DNA of 14,188 bases from NCBI GenBank assembly GCA_051960855.1, contig JBQCDV010000212.1, positions 1 to 14,188 on the forward strand, read 5' to 3'. This document shows positions 1 through 7,347 of the stretch, in pieces. Each line of letters starts with the position of its first letter. The stretch's first letter is position 1. A program made the translations under genes and the position numbers. Source of the DNA: JBQCDV01 sp051960855 (GTDB lineage Bacteria > Actinomycetota > Actinomycetes > JAJZTN01). Below the pieces are notes generated by a model. The model was not told where the DNA came from. It saw only the letters and a list, made by a program, of their open reading frames with translations, and did not search any database.

Positions 1-396
1 GCCAAGCGCACCGGGTGCGACGGCGTCGAGCCGGACCAGAACAACCCGTGGGGCAACCGCCCGGGCTTCGCGATCAGCAAGGCCGACCAGAAGCGCTGGT
101 ACCTCGAGGTCGCCGCACTCGCCCACGCCCGTGGCCTGTCGGTGGGACAGAAGAACGGCATCGAGACCACGGACACTGACACGGTCGCGGCCTTCGACTG
201 GAACCTCAACGAGGAATGCCGTATGTACAGCGAGTGCGGCGTCCTCGACCGGTATATCGCCGCGGGGAAGGCGGTGTTCCACGTCGAGTACAGCGACGAG
301 GGGATGACGGCGAGCTTCTGCCCGAGCGATCAGTCGGAGCACTTCAGCGGCCTGCTCAAGCGACTGGATCTGGACGCCTGGCGCCAGTCGTGCTGA
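1..396 (+). CDS. GH114-type endo-alpha-1,4-polygalactosaminidase, C-terminal part (5' end outside window)
   Basis: The reading frame is open from base 1 to the TGA at 394-396, giving 131 visible residues; the start lies to the left of the window. The visible part has the pattern of the GH114 / TM1410-like barrel: GCDGVEPDQN (acidic residues D7, E10, D12 of the fragment), then DWNLNEEC (E71, E72), then AGKAVFHVEY (E96). Family knowledge: GH114 enzymes such as fungal Ega3 cleave alpha-1,4-linked galactosamine polymers, usually outside the cell, using two acidic residues on barrel strands. Cysteines at fragment positions 6, 73, 79, 107 and 131 would suit a disulfide-bonded exported enzyme, but the signal peptide cannot be seen. 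The gene runs towards the minus-strand polysaccharide genes and its last 41 bases overlap the epimerase gene ending at 356. Inference: it trims or releases the polymer made by the neighbouring genes. Exact substrate is not provable from this fragment. Confidence 0.82.
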   Translation, partial: AKRTGCDGVEPDQNNPWGNRPGFAISKADQKRWYLEVAALAHARGLSVGQKNGIETTDTDTVAAFDWNLNEECRMYSECGVLDRYIAAGKAVFHVEYSDEGMTASFCPSDQSEHFSGLLKRLDLDAWRQSC

Positions 397-1426
397 ACCT
401 CTCCAAGGCGAGCACCGCGTGGTCGCGGCGCTGATCTCGCACGACGTCGCGGATGATGTCGTCCAGTGACCGCCGGGGCCGCCAACCGGTCAGCTCGCGC
501 AGCCGCGTCGTGTCGGCGATGCGGCGCGGGATGTCCTCGTAGCCAGGTGCATAGGCGCGCTGGTAGGGGATGTGCTCGATGCCCGGGGAGGCCGGCCGCC
601 CGACGTGCTCCAGCACGATTGCGGCGAGCTGGTTGATGCTCACCTCCTGCTCGCCACCCACGTTGAAGACCCTTCCCCGGGCCTCTTCGCAATCGGCGAG
701 CGTCAGGATCGCGGCGACGGCATCCGCCACGTGCAGAAATGCCCGTGACTGGGTGCCGTCGCCGTGCACGGGGAGCGGACGTCCCTCGAGCGCGGCGGAG
801 ACGAGGCGGGGGATGACCATGCCGTAGCGCCCGGTCTGGCGGGGACCGACCGTGTTGAACAAGCGGAAGATGGTCACCGGCAGGCCGAGCTTGTCGAAGT
901 AGGCCAGCCCAAGGAACTCGTCCACGAGCTTGGAGGCTGCATAGGACCAGCGGCTGTGGTGGGAACTCCCAAGCAGGAGGTCGTCGTCTTCACGCGCGGG
1001 GAGGTTGAGGCACTTGCCGTAGACCTCGGAGGTGCTCGCGAGCATGACGGGGACACCGTGCGACGCACACGCTCTCAGCAGGGACGCCGTGCCGTTCACA
1101 TTCGTCTCGACGGTCGTCAGGGCGTCATCGACGACGCGCTGCACACCAACCACGGCCGCGAGGTGGATGACGAGGTCGGCCTCGCGGACGAGTCCGCCGA
1201 TGACGTTCTCGTGGGAGATGTCGCCGCGCATGAGCGCGAAATGGGGCTCCTCCGCGAGATCGGCGACATTGTCGCCTGAGCCGGTCGAGAGGTCGTCGAG
1301 GCCCAGCACGTAGTCACCTCGCTGGATGAGCGCGCGCGAGAGGTGGCTGCCGATGAAGCCGGCCGCGCCGGTCACGACGACTGTTCGACCCGAGCTGGAT
1401 CGTGAGGTGATGCGTCCAGGTGTCAT
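356..1426 (-). CDS. NAD-dependent sugar-nucleotide epimerase/dehydratase (extended SDR family)
   Basis: A 356-residue extended short-chain dehydrogenase. The NAD-binding glycine motif GAAGFIG is at residues 20-26, STSEVYG at 131-137 supplies the catalytic Ser/Thr, and the YAASK pair Y162/K166 is intact. The best family match is UDP-glucose/UDP-GlcNAc 4-epimerase or a close relative; the SEVYGK and RWSYAASK context also occurs in UDP-glucuronate decarboxylase and other nucleotide-sugar enzymes, so the substrate is uncertain. The ATG at 1424-1426 is preceded by AAGGAG with a 5-base spacer (1432-1437), a strong ribosome site. The start is 22 bases after the stop of the synthase gene, so the two are probably co-transcribed. 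The 3' end overlaps the convergent GH114 gene by 41 bases. Inference from context: it provides the UDP-GalNAc or UDP-Gal needed by the synthase, the role Uge3 plays in fungal GAG synthesis. It is cytoplasmic; no signal peptide is visible. Confidence 0.88.
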   Translation of the reverse strand: MTPGRITSRSSSGRTVVVTGAAGFIGSHLSRALIQRGDYVLGLDDLSTGSGDNVADLAEEPHFALMRGDISHENVIGGLVREADLVIHLAAVVGVQRVVDDALTTVETNVNGTASLLRACASHGVPVMLASTSEVYGKCLNLPAREDDDLLLGSSHHSRWSYAASKLVDEFLGLAYFDKLGLPVTIFRLFNTVGPRQTGRYGMVIPRLVSAALEGRPLPVHGDGTQSRAFLHVADAVAAILTLADCEEARGRVFNVGGEQEVSINQLAAIVLEHVGRPASPGIEHIPYQRAYAPGYEDIPRRIADTTRLRELTGWRPRRSLDDIIRDVVRDQRRDHAVLALERFSTTGARRPDPVA

Positions 1427-1448
1427 CGGTTCTCCTTGGTGGGTGGCG

Positions 1449-4400
1449 TCACAGCGCTGCGTAGAAGGTGTGGTCAGCCCGCATGAGCAGCGAATGGAGG
1501 ACGATCTCGGCGACCAGCAGGGCGGGAAGCGCCGCGATCAGCAGCACCCAGCCCAGCGACGAGACGCCACTCGCGGCCGCTATCCAGGTGGCTGCTGTCA
1601 GCGCGACGACCCCGGTGACCAGCGGCAGCATCGCGGCGACGGCACGGTGCAGCGACAGCATGAGCAGGCAGTCGGCGATGGCCAGACCCAGGAGGCACGC
1701 CGCCGCCAGACCGGGACCCAGAATCGCCGCAGGCGCGCCGGCCAGCGCGTCCGCCACGGTGCGGTTGAGGCGCACCGCCAGCTCGACGGCCACGGCAGCA
1801 GCCGATGTTGCCACGAGCAGGACTGCCGTGGCGGTCAGATGCCACCTCCGCGTCAACGTCGCGAAGATGTGTGTCGCCGAGCTGGACAGCGAGCGTTGAG
1901 CACGAGCTGCGCGCTGCCAGCCCAACGCCACCACCCGCTCGGTGAGGGCGATCGCGAGGACGAGGGGGGCGAGGGCCGCGAGCAGGACGGCTTCCACTCG
2001 CTGCAGCGAGACGGTGAAGCCGCCCGCCGCGTACCAGGCAGCGATGTGGATACCGCCGAGTAGAGCCACCGTCAGAGCCGCATAGGCGAGTGCCGGCGCG
2101 GCGCCGACCGCGAGGAATGACAACGGTGGCAGCGTCTCGTGACGCTGGACGCGCCCCCGGTCCCGGCTGACGCGAACGGCCGCGAGTGCCAGGAGCAACA
2201 GCGTCGGAAGAGCCACCGCGAGGACGGCGAGCGCGGTGGGACCCGGGACCGGCAGCAGAGCGATGGCCACCGCGAACGCGACGGTGACGACCAGCAGCAC
2301 GAGTGCGGCGGCTCCCATCGCCCCGAGCAGGGACGCGGAGCCGACCAGCAGCCAGGTCACCGAGGACGTGCTCGCTCCGGCGAGCAGCCAGGGCCGACGC
2401 TCCGCTGCCACGGGCAGGGCCGGCGCGAGGGTGAGAGCCCAGGCGGCTGCCAGGGAGAGGACGAGGGTGAGGACGATCGTGGCGCTCAGTATCCGGGTCA
2501 GTGCCCGCCAACGGCCGCCTGTGATGAGGCGGCCGGTCAGGGAGCCGAGGGCGAGGGCCGGCGGGGCGCTCACCGCCATACCCACACCGGTGCCGAGGGC
2601 GACCGCGACGAGCGTGGACGAGCTGACGGCGCCGAAGGACTGGGCCGCCACGATCAGGGCGAGCGCGGCCAGCGGAGGGCAGAGGTTCCAGATCGGGACT
2701 CTTGCGCCGCTCAGCCAGGAGCCGAGGCGGGCTACGGGAGGGATGGCAGGTTCCGCCTCGTCCCACGTCACATGGGCTCTCGCAGCGAACAGCTGCTCGG
2801 CGACGGCAAAGACATCTAGCCGCCCCTCTGTCGTCTCCTCCTGGTCCGGATCCTCGCCATGGCTGTAAGCGTGTCCGTCGGCCTCCAGTGCGGCGGCGAC
2901 TTCCAACGCATCGACGGGCCGGTGGGTGGTGGCAGACAGCAGTCCGGGGTCGCGCTCGAGTGCCACGGCGGCGGCGTCCTCTGCCACCGGCAGAGACACC
3001 GACCCTGATACGGCAATGGGCCCGGCCTCTTGGCCCTCCGGCTCCCACACGTGGGTCCGCCACGAGGTGTGGCGCGGTGACAGTGCGAGATAGGCAGCCA
3101 GGTGGACGGCACGGAAGCGGTCCTCGCCGAAGAGCCGCAGGGCACGCTCGCGTGCCGCCGCACCGAGCTCGTGAGCCGTGCGGGGATCGCGCAGCATGTC
3201 GAGGATCGCTGCTGCCAGCGCGGCCGGGTTTCGCGGCTCGACGGTCTGGCCGCACGCCCCGATTTGCTCGGTGAGGCCGCCGACGTTGGTGGCGACCACC
3301 GCGCGTCCAGACAGCATCGCCTCGAGCGTGCTGTACGGGAATCCCTCGGAGATGCTGCTGAGAACGACAAGGTCGCCGGTGGCGAAGGCGGCGGCGGAGT
3401 CGGAGGTGACGCCAGCCCAGACCACGGCGTCGCCCAGCCCGAGTTCCTCGTGCAGCTCGTGACAGCGCCGTTCGTAGTCGCGGTCCTCCGCCGCCGCGCC
3501 CCCGTAGAGGCGGAAGACGACGTCGGGCCGTGACTGCTGGACGATCGCGGCCGCGCGCAACAGGGTCTCGAGGTCCTTGAGTGGGTTGATCCGCCCGAGC
3601 CACACCACTGTGTGCGGTGTCTCCGCAATGGGGGAGGCCTCGGCGAACCGCTCCCCAGGAAGGCCGTAGTAGACGGTGACGAGCTTGCCGGGGTGGGCGC
3701 CGAGCCGCCGTTCCCACTCCTGGTTGAAGTCGCAGCAGGGGGAGATCTGGTCGGCCAGCGCGTAGGTCATCGCGGTGATGGCGCGGGCGAAGCGCAGTCC
3801 CAGCAGCTTGAGGAAGTACTCCTCTCGGCGGCCGCGCTCGGCCAGGTAGCGCTCGCGCAGGTAGACGCCGTGCTCGGTGAGCAGGATGGCCGAGCCATGC
3901 TCGCGGGCAGCAGCGGCGGCGACCAGGCTGCAGGAGCCGGCCATCGCGAGGTGCACCACGTCGACCCGCGGGATGGGGATCGCGAGGGGGAACAGCCACC
4001 GGCAGACCCACTGTGCTGCCGTGGTGAGCTCGGCCAGCGATGGCTGCGGTTGCCCCAGGTCGACCCGCGCCTCCTCCGCCGCCCGGAGCAGCAGCGCCGA
4101 CAGCGCTTCCCACGTGGCCGTGTGCCGCGCCGAACGCACGTAGTCGTAGCGCTGCAGGTAGGAGTAAAGGTCGGCGATGACGTCTGGCAGCTCCGCGGCT
4201 GCGTCGGTCAGCGATGCGAAGAGGATCAGCTCGAGCATGCGCGAGAGCCGGGGCACGAACTGCGTGCGGATGACGTCGTCGGTCGTCCTCAGTCGGGGCC
4301 GGACGACCTGTCCCAAGGTCGCGTTGTGCCAGCTCTCCTTCGGATCGCTGACGCCCCACAGCGGCTGCGTGTGCAGGGACGCGACGTTGGGGGGGAGGAC

Positions 4401-4610
4401 GAAGCGGGGCTCGACGTCGGGATCGGCGACCAGAGCGGTGAGGTGGAACGTGACCTCCGGCAGCGCCGACACCAGCTGGTCGCACCAGGTGCTCACGCCG
4501 CCCATCGCGAAGGGGTAGGTCGCCTCGGTCACGAGCAGCACGGAGAGCGGGTCGCCGGTAGGGGTGGGGCGATCGACCACGGTCAGCCGTCGTGGCAGGG
4601 GCTGCGTCAC
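1449..4610 (-). CDS. PelF-like GT4 glycosyltransferase fused to a PelG-like polytopic membrane domain
   Basis: A 1053-residue protein read from GTG 4610. The frame stays open up to 4739, but GGGAGG with an 8-base spacer (4619-4624) directly precedes this GTG, and the extra 43 residues are Arg/Pro-rich and cross an inverted repeat. Residues 21-320 resemble the PelF N-terminal domain (DUF3492), opening with LLVTEATYPFAMGGVSTWCD. Residues 330-510 are a GT-B GT4 domain: GRINPLKD (R340, K345) and the EX7E motif in SEGFPYSTLEA (E422, E430). Residues 511-635 are an acidic linker. Residues 640-1053 contain roughly ten to twelve hydrophobic segments. The loop after the first helices (LTGRLITGGR, 691-700) and the ending HTFYAAL recall PelG, the membrane partner of PelF, which is normally a separate protein. 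Inference: one polypeptide polymerises and translocates a GalNAc/GalN-type polymer. The GT assignment is firm; the PelG relationship is moderate and could be another flippase-like domain. Confidence 0.85.
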   Translation of the reverse strand: MTQPLPRRLTVVDRPTPTGDPLSVLLVTEATYPFAMGGVSTWCDQLVSALPEVTFHLTALVADPDVEPRFVLPPNVASLHTQPLWGVSDPKESWHNATLGQVVRPRLRTTDDVIRTQFVPRLSRMLELILFASLTDAAAELPDVIADLYSYLQRYDYVRSARHTATWEALSALLLRAAEEARVDLGQPQPSLAELTTAAQWVCRWLFPLAIPIPRVDVVHLAMAGSCSLVAAAAAREHGSAILLTEHGVYLRERYLAERGRREEYFLKLLGLRFARAITAMTYALADQISPCCDFNQEWERRLGAHPGKLVTVYYGLPGERFAEASPIAETPHTVVWLGRINPLKDLETLLRAAAIVQQSRPDVVFRLYGGAAAEDRDYERRCHELHEELGLGDAVVWAGVTSDSAAAFATGDLVVLSSISEGFPYSTLEAMLSGRAVVATNVGGLTEQIGACGQTVEPRNPAALAAAILDMLRDPRTAHELGAAARERALRLFGEDRFRAVHLAAYLALSPRHTSWRTHVWEPEGQEAGPIAVSGSVSLPVAEDAAAVALERDPGLLSATTHRPVDALEVAAALEADGHAYSHGEDPDQEETTEGRLDVFAVAEQLFAARAHVTWDEAEPAIPPVARLGSWLSGARVPIWNLCPPLAALALIVAAQSFGAVSSSTLVAVALGTGVGMAVSAPPALALGSLTGRLITGGRWRALTRILSATIVLTLVLSLAAAWALTLAPALPVAAERRPWLLAGASTSSVTWLLVGSASLLGAMGAAALVLLVVTVAFAVAIALLPVPGPTALAVLAVALPTLLLLALAAVRVSRDRGRVQRHETLPPLSFLAVGAAPALAYAALTVALLGGIHIAAWYAAGGFTVSLQRVEAVLLAALAPLVLAIALTERVVALGWQRAARAQRSLSSSATHIFATLTRRWHLTATAVLLVATSAAAVAVELAVRLNRTVADALAGAPAAILGPGLAAACLLGLAIADCLLMLSLHRAVAAMLPLVTGVVALTAATWIAAASGVSSLGWVLLIAALPALLVAEIVLHSLLMRADHTFYAAL

Positions 4611-4618
4611 GAGCGTCG

Positions 4619-4624
4619 CCTCCC
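4619..4624 (-). promoter_or_regulatory. Ribosome binding site deciding the synthase start (GGGAGG before GTG 4610)
   Basis: Minus-strand GGGAGG lies 8 bases upstream of the GTG at 4608-4610. No comparable site was seen before the upstream in-frame ATG at 4737-4739, which lies inside a hairpin-rich stretch. This supports a 1053-residue rather than 1096-residue product. Confidence 0.6.
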
Positions 4625-4637
4625 ATCTCCGAACGTC

Positions 4638-4662
4638 GTTGCTGGTGGTTGCTGGTGGTTGC
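4638..4662. repeat. Short tandem repeat, 10-bp unit, 2.5 copies
   Basis: The unit gctggtggtt occurs twice at 4641-4660 and extends by three bases on the left and two on the right. It lies in the leader of the synthase gene, 28-52 bases upstream of the GTG. Read on the minus strand it is C/A-rich and unlikely to fold. Function unknown. Confidence 0.7.
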
Positions 4663-4693
4663 CTGAGCGAGTGGCCGCGTGAGCGGGGGTGGA

Positions 4694-4735
4694 CCCGGCC
4701 GGCGGAACGGTGTGAGAGGGGTGCCGCCGGCCGGG
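4694..4735. terminator. Perfect 12-bp inverted repeat between deacetylase and synthase genes
   Basis: Arms at 4694-4705 (cccggccggcgg) and 4724-4735 pair perfectly around an 18-base loop. It is the second of two hairpins downstream of the deacetylase stop on the minus strand. There is no T-run after it, so it may be a GC-type terminator, a pausing or RNA-stability element, or a protein-binding palindrome in the synthase leader. Confidence 0.5.
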
Positions 4736-4741
4736 CCACGG

Positions 4742-4765
4742 GTCGCGTCAGGCAGGTGACGCGAC
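4742..4765 (-). terminator. Hairpin directly after the deacetylase gene
   Basis: A perfect 9-bp stem, gtcgcgtca (4742-4750) and tgacgcgac (4757-4765), with a 6-base loop, starts 8 bases after the deacetylase stop codon on the minus strand. No T-run follows. Position and stem favour a transcription terminator or 3'-end stabiliser, which would separate or attenuate expression of the synthase relative to the deacetylase. Confidence 0.55.
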
Positions 4766-4773
4766 GTGCTTGC

Positions 4774-7314
4774 TCACTTCAGGGGGAGCGTCAGGGACGC
4801 ACCGGGAGCGAGCGTGAGGTAGCTGATGTTCTGACCCGCGTACTTCTCGGTGCCGTAGGTGGATCCGGCGTTGAGCCCCGTCACAGGGACCTTCACCTGC
4901 ACCTGGCCGCTGTTGGCCACCGTGATCGTCTTGCCAGGGACGATGGAGGCGGTCAGTGCACCGCTGGCGAGCGCCTTGTTGTAGGTCATGCGGTTGACCT
5001 GCAGCACGCCGAGCTGGTCGAGCGTCGGGCTCTGGATGGGGGCGGTCACCAGTTGGCTGTACTTGCTCAGCGTCGCGTCCATCAGGTCGCCCAGCAGGCT
5101 CCTCTTGCCGTCGTAGGCGGCGACGTTGGGCTGGTGGAACATCAAGGGACGGTTGTGCCCCTGCAGCAGGTACCGGACGAGAGTGGTGCTCTCACGGTCG
5201 AGCAGCGCCGAGTAGTCGGCGACGTAGCCGAGGCTGCCGGAGGGGTAGAGGCAGTGGTCCTCGGCAACCCAGCCGCCCGGGTCGCGGACGTTGAAGTACA
5301 GGTTCACCGGGTAGCGGGCGACCTCGAGTAGCTGCCAGCCCGACTGCGCCGCGGTCGAGCCGCCGAGCTGCGTCGGGTCGTAGCTGCCGCTCGAGACCGT
5401 GCCCTCGTTCACTCCGTAGCTGTTGGGGTCGCCGGTGCGGGAGGTGTCCGAGATGAGGTAGCGGATGCCGTTGTCGTTCGCGGCCTGCAGGAAGTTCGGG
5501 TTGCCGAGACCTGAGATGTCTGGCTGGACCAGGGAGTTGGTCGACACGGTCGTCAGGCCGAGGCTGGCAGCCACCTTCGCGTTCTGCGAGATCTCGCTGC
5601 TGGCCTGGGTGTAGGTCACGCCGACCCAGACGCTTGCGGGGCCGTCCGGCAGCGAGCCGGGTGCCGACAGCGTGATCGTCGAACCGTCGGGGTTGACGTC
5701 GACGACGGTGCTGCCTGAGGCGATGCCGGAGCCGATCACTGTGGAGCCCCACGAGTTGACGAAGGTGCCGGCGGCGGCGCTCAGCGTCGTGACCCCGTTG
5801 GCGGTTGCCGCCGTCACGTCCAGCTGCCGCTGGTCCATGTTCTGGTGGCTCCACGTGTGGTTGAGGAACGCGAACTGGCCGGCGTACTTCTTCACGGCGG
5901 GCACGAGCGTGTCGCGGGTGATCCCCAGGTCCGCGAGATAGCCGGCTGTCGTTCCCTCGCCGTTATAGGGGAACTCGATGCGGAAGGCCTTGCTGATGGC
6001 CGGCTTGCTGCGCTGCGACTCCCAACTCGCGAGTGAGGTGACGTCGGCGCCCGTGATGCGGTACTGCGGCAGGCTGGGGTCGTCGGGGCGCACCGAGCAC
6101 TGCGTGGTGCTGCTCCAGATGCTGTCTGCGATGTAGAGGTCATCCGGCTCGGGTGTGAGGTAGGCGTGCCGCTCGCCGAGGAACAGCCCCTTGGTCACCC
6201 AGCTCACGACGCCGTAGCCGAGGACCTCGCCGTGCAACAGGTAGCCCGCACTGTCCGTGGTCAGCGCAAGCACCTCGCGGTTGCCCTGGTTGGCCACCTT
6301 GTGCACGACCGCCAGGGCGTCCGCGGCGGAGTCAGTCAGCAGAGTGGTCGTGGTGGTGTCGAGCGGGTCGACGGAGGCCCGGTAGATCCAGGCATTGCTG
6401 ATCGGCAACGTCCCGGTTGCGTTGACATAGGGGAAAGCAGATCGGCCCGCACTCGTCCACGTCGCCGTGGCGCCGTTGCCGTCCTCGCCCTTGTAGGCCA
6501 ACCCGAAGTCGGCGGTGGGATAGGTGACGAGACTCGCGCTGCGAAGCCCGAACTGCGCCTCGAACGTCCACAGCGCGGTCCACTCGTCAGTGGTGAGAGC
6601 CGAGTTCACGAAGACGCCGCTGGGGTCGACATAGCTCAGCGTGCCGTTGGTCTGGATGACGCCCTGGTAGTAGGCGTGCACCTGACCGTCCCAGAGCTTG
6701 TCCGCGGTGATCCCGCCCCAGTCGACGACGTTCCCCGTGCTGCAGCTCGAGCTGGTCGGCGACCCGGTCGTCCAGTCCAGACGCCAGGTCCCGCCGACGC
6801 ACAGCTGCTTGGTTGTCGCCAGATAGGTGTCGTAGGGGATCCCCGCATAGTCCATGGCCGTCGTTGCCGTCGACAGCGCCCAGTCCCAGGAGCCGCTCGG
6901 TACGGCGCCGACGCCGTTGGGGTTCGGGTCGCCCTTGGTCGCCAGGACGAGAACCCTCAGCTCGATGGGGTCGACTGGATGACCGGCTGGCACCGTCACG
7001 GCTTTGGTCGAGACGACACCGACTGGCTTGCGCAGCGCGGACCGCTTCATCGCCTTGATGACCGCCGGTGAGAGACGGTCGATCGGCGCCCGTTGCAGGC
7101 GATGACCGTTGCCGTCTCCGTTGGCACCCCCCGCCGCCGCGCGGGCGGCGCCACGGTTGCCAGGGTCGGTCGCCCCCTGTGCTGCCGGCGTCGAGGGGGC
7201 GACGAGGGCGCCGGCCAACGTCAGACCGGCAAGGGAGGCGAGGAGGCTGCGGCGGGTGGGGTGTCGAGTGGTTTGTTCGGGAGCGGACGGATGGCGGAGG
7301 GTGGGAAAGGGCAT
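4774..7314 (-). CDS. Exported Agd3-like (CE18-type) polysaccharide deacetylase
   Basis: An 846-residue secreted protein. TRRSLLASLAG (20-30) plus a hydrophobic run to about 39 is a twin-arginine-like signal, with likely cleavage near AQGA (45-48). Residues 115-380 are a beta-rich N-terminal region. The metal-site motifs of the deacetylase barrel follow: DD at 391-392 in EPDDLYIAD, then HTWSH with H486 and H490, then RYPVNLYFNVRDP (668-680) and FHQPN with H727. Residues 771-846 form a small C-terminal beta domain. This order and spacing match the Agd3 group, which removes acetyl groups from GalNAc in galactosaminogalactan, rather than short CE4/NodB enzymes. About 70 residues (499-568) form a Gly/Ser/Thr-rich beta module inserted after HTWSH. 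CGGAG lies 6 bases before the ATG, and the gene starts 33 bases after the dehydrogenase stop, so the two are probably one operon. Inference: it deacetylates the polymer outside the membrane, making it cationic. The family call is by motif reading only. Confidence 0.75.
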   Translation of the reverse strand: MPFPTLRHPSAPEQTTRHPTRRSLLASLAGLTLAGALVAPSTPAAQGATDPGNRGAARAAAGGANGDGNGHRLQRAPIDRLSPAVIKAMKRSALRKPVGVVSTKAVTVPAGHPVDPIELRVLVLATKGDPNPNGVGAVPSGSWDWALSTATTAMDYAGIPYDTYLATTKQLCVGGTWRLDWTTGSPTSSSCSTGNVVDWGGITADKLWDGQVHAYYQGVIQTNGTLSYVDPSGVFVNSALTTDEWTALWTFEAQFGLRSASLVTYPTADFGLAYKGEDGNGATATWTSAGRSAFPYVNATGTLPISNAWIYRASVDPLDTTTTTLLTDSAADALAVVHKVANQGNREVLALTTDSAGYLLHGEVLGYGVVSWVTKGLFLGERHAYLTPEPDDLYIADSIWSSTTQCSVRPDDPSLPQYRITGADVTSLASWESQRSKPAISKAFRIEFPYNGEGTTAGYLADLGITRDTLVPAVKKYAGQFAFLNHTWSHQNMDQRQLDVTAATANGVTTLSAAAGTFVNSWGSTVIGSGIASGSTVVDVNPDGSTITLSAPGSLPDGPASVWVGVTYTQASSEISQNAKVAASLGLTTVSTNSLVQPDISGLGNPNFLQAANDNGIRYLISDTSRTGDPNSYGVNEGTVSSGSYDPTQLGGSTAAQSGWQLLEVARYPVNLYFNVRDPGGWVAEDHCLYPSGSLGYVADYSALLDRESTTLVRYLLQGHNRPLMFHQPNVAAYDGKRSLLGDLMDATLSKYSQLVTAPIQSPTLDQLGVLQVNRMTYNKALASGALTASIVPGKTITVANSGQVQVKVPVTGLNAGSTYGTEKYAGQNISYLTLAPGASLTLPLK

Positions 7315-7347
7315 GGCTGGCTCCGTTGCGGCAGCAGGGGTGTGGGC

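Noticed and set aside
1474..4626. Very long overlapping minus-strand reading frame, 1050 codons, inside the synthase gene
   Set aside because: It is Arg/Pro/Gly-rich without recognisable domains, while the frame ending at 1449 has clear glycosyltransferase motifs; long shadow frames are expected at this GC content.
3612..4682. Plus-strand frame of 356 codons opposite the synthase gene
   Set aside because: Composition is low-complexity Arg/Gly/Val/Gln with no motif; it mirrors the codon bias of the real gene on the other strand.
4611..4739. N-terminal extension of the synthase to ATG 4739
   Set aside because: The extra 43 residues cross the inverted and tandem repeats and have no family resemblance, and a strong ribosome site precedes GTG 4610.
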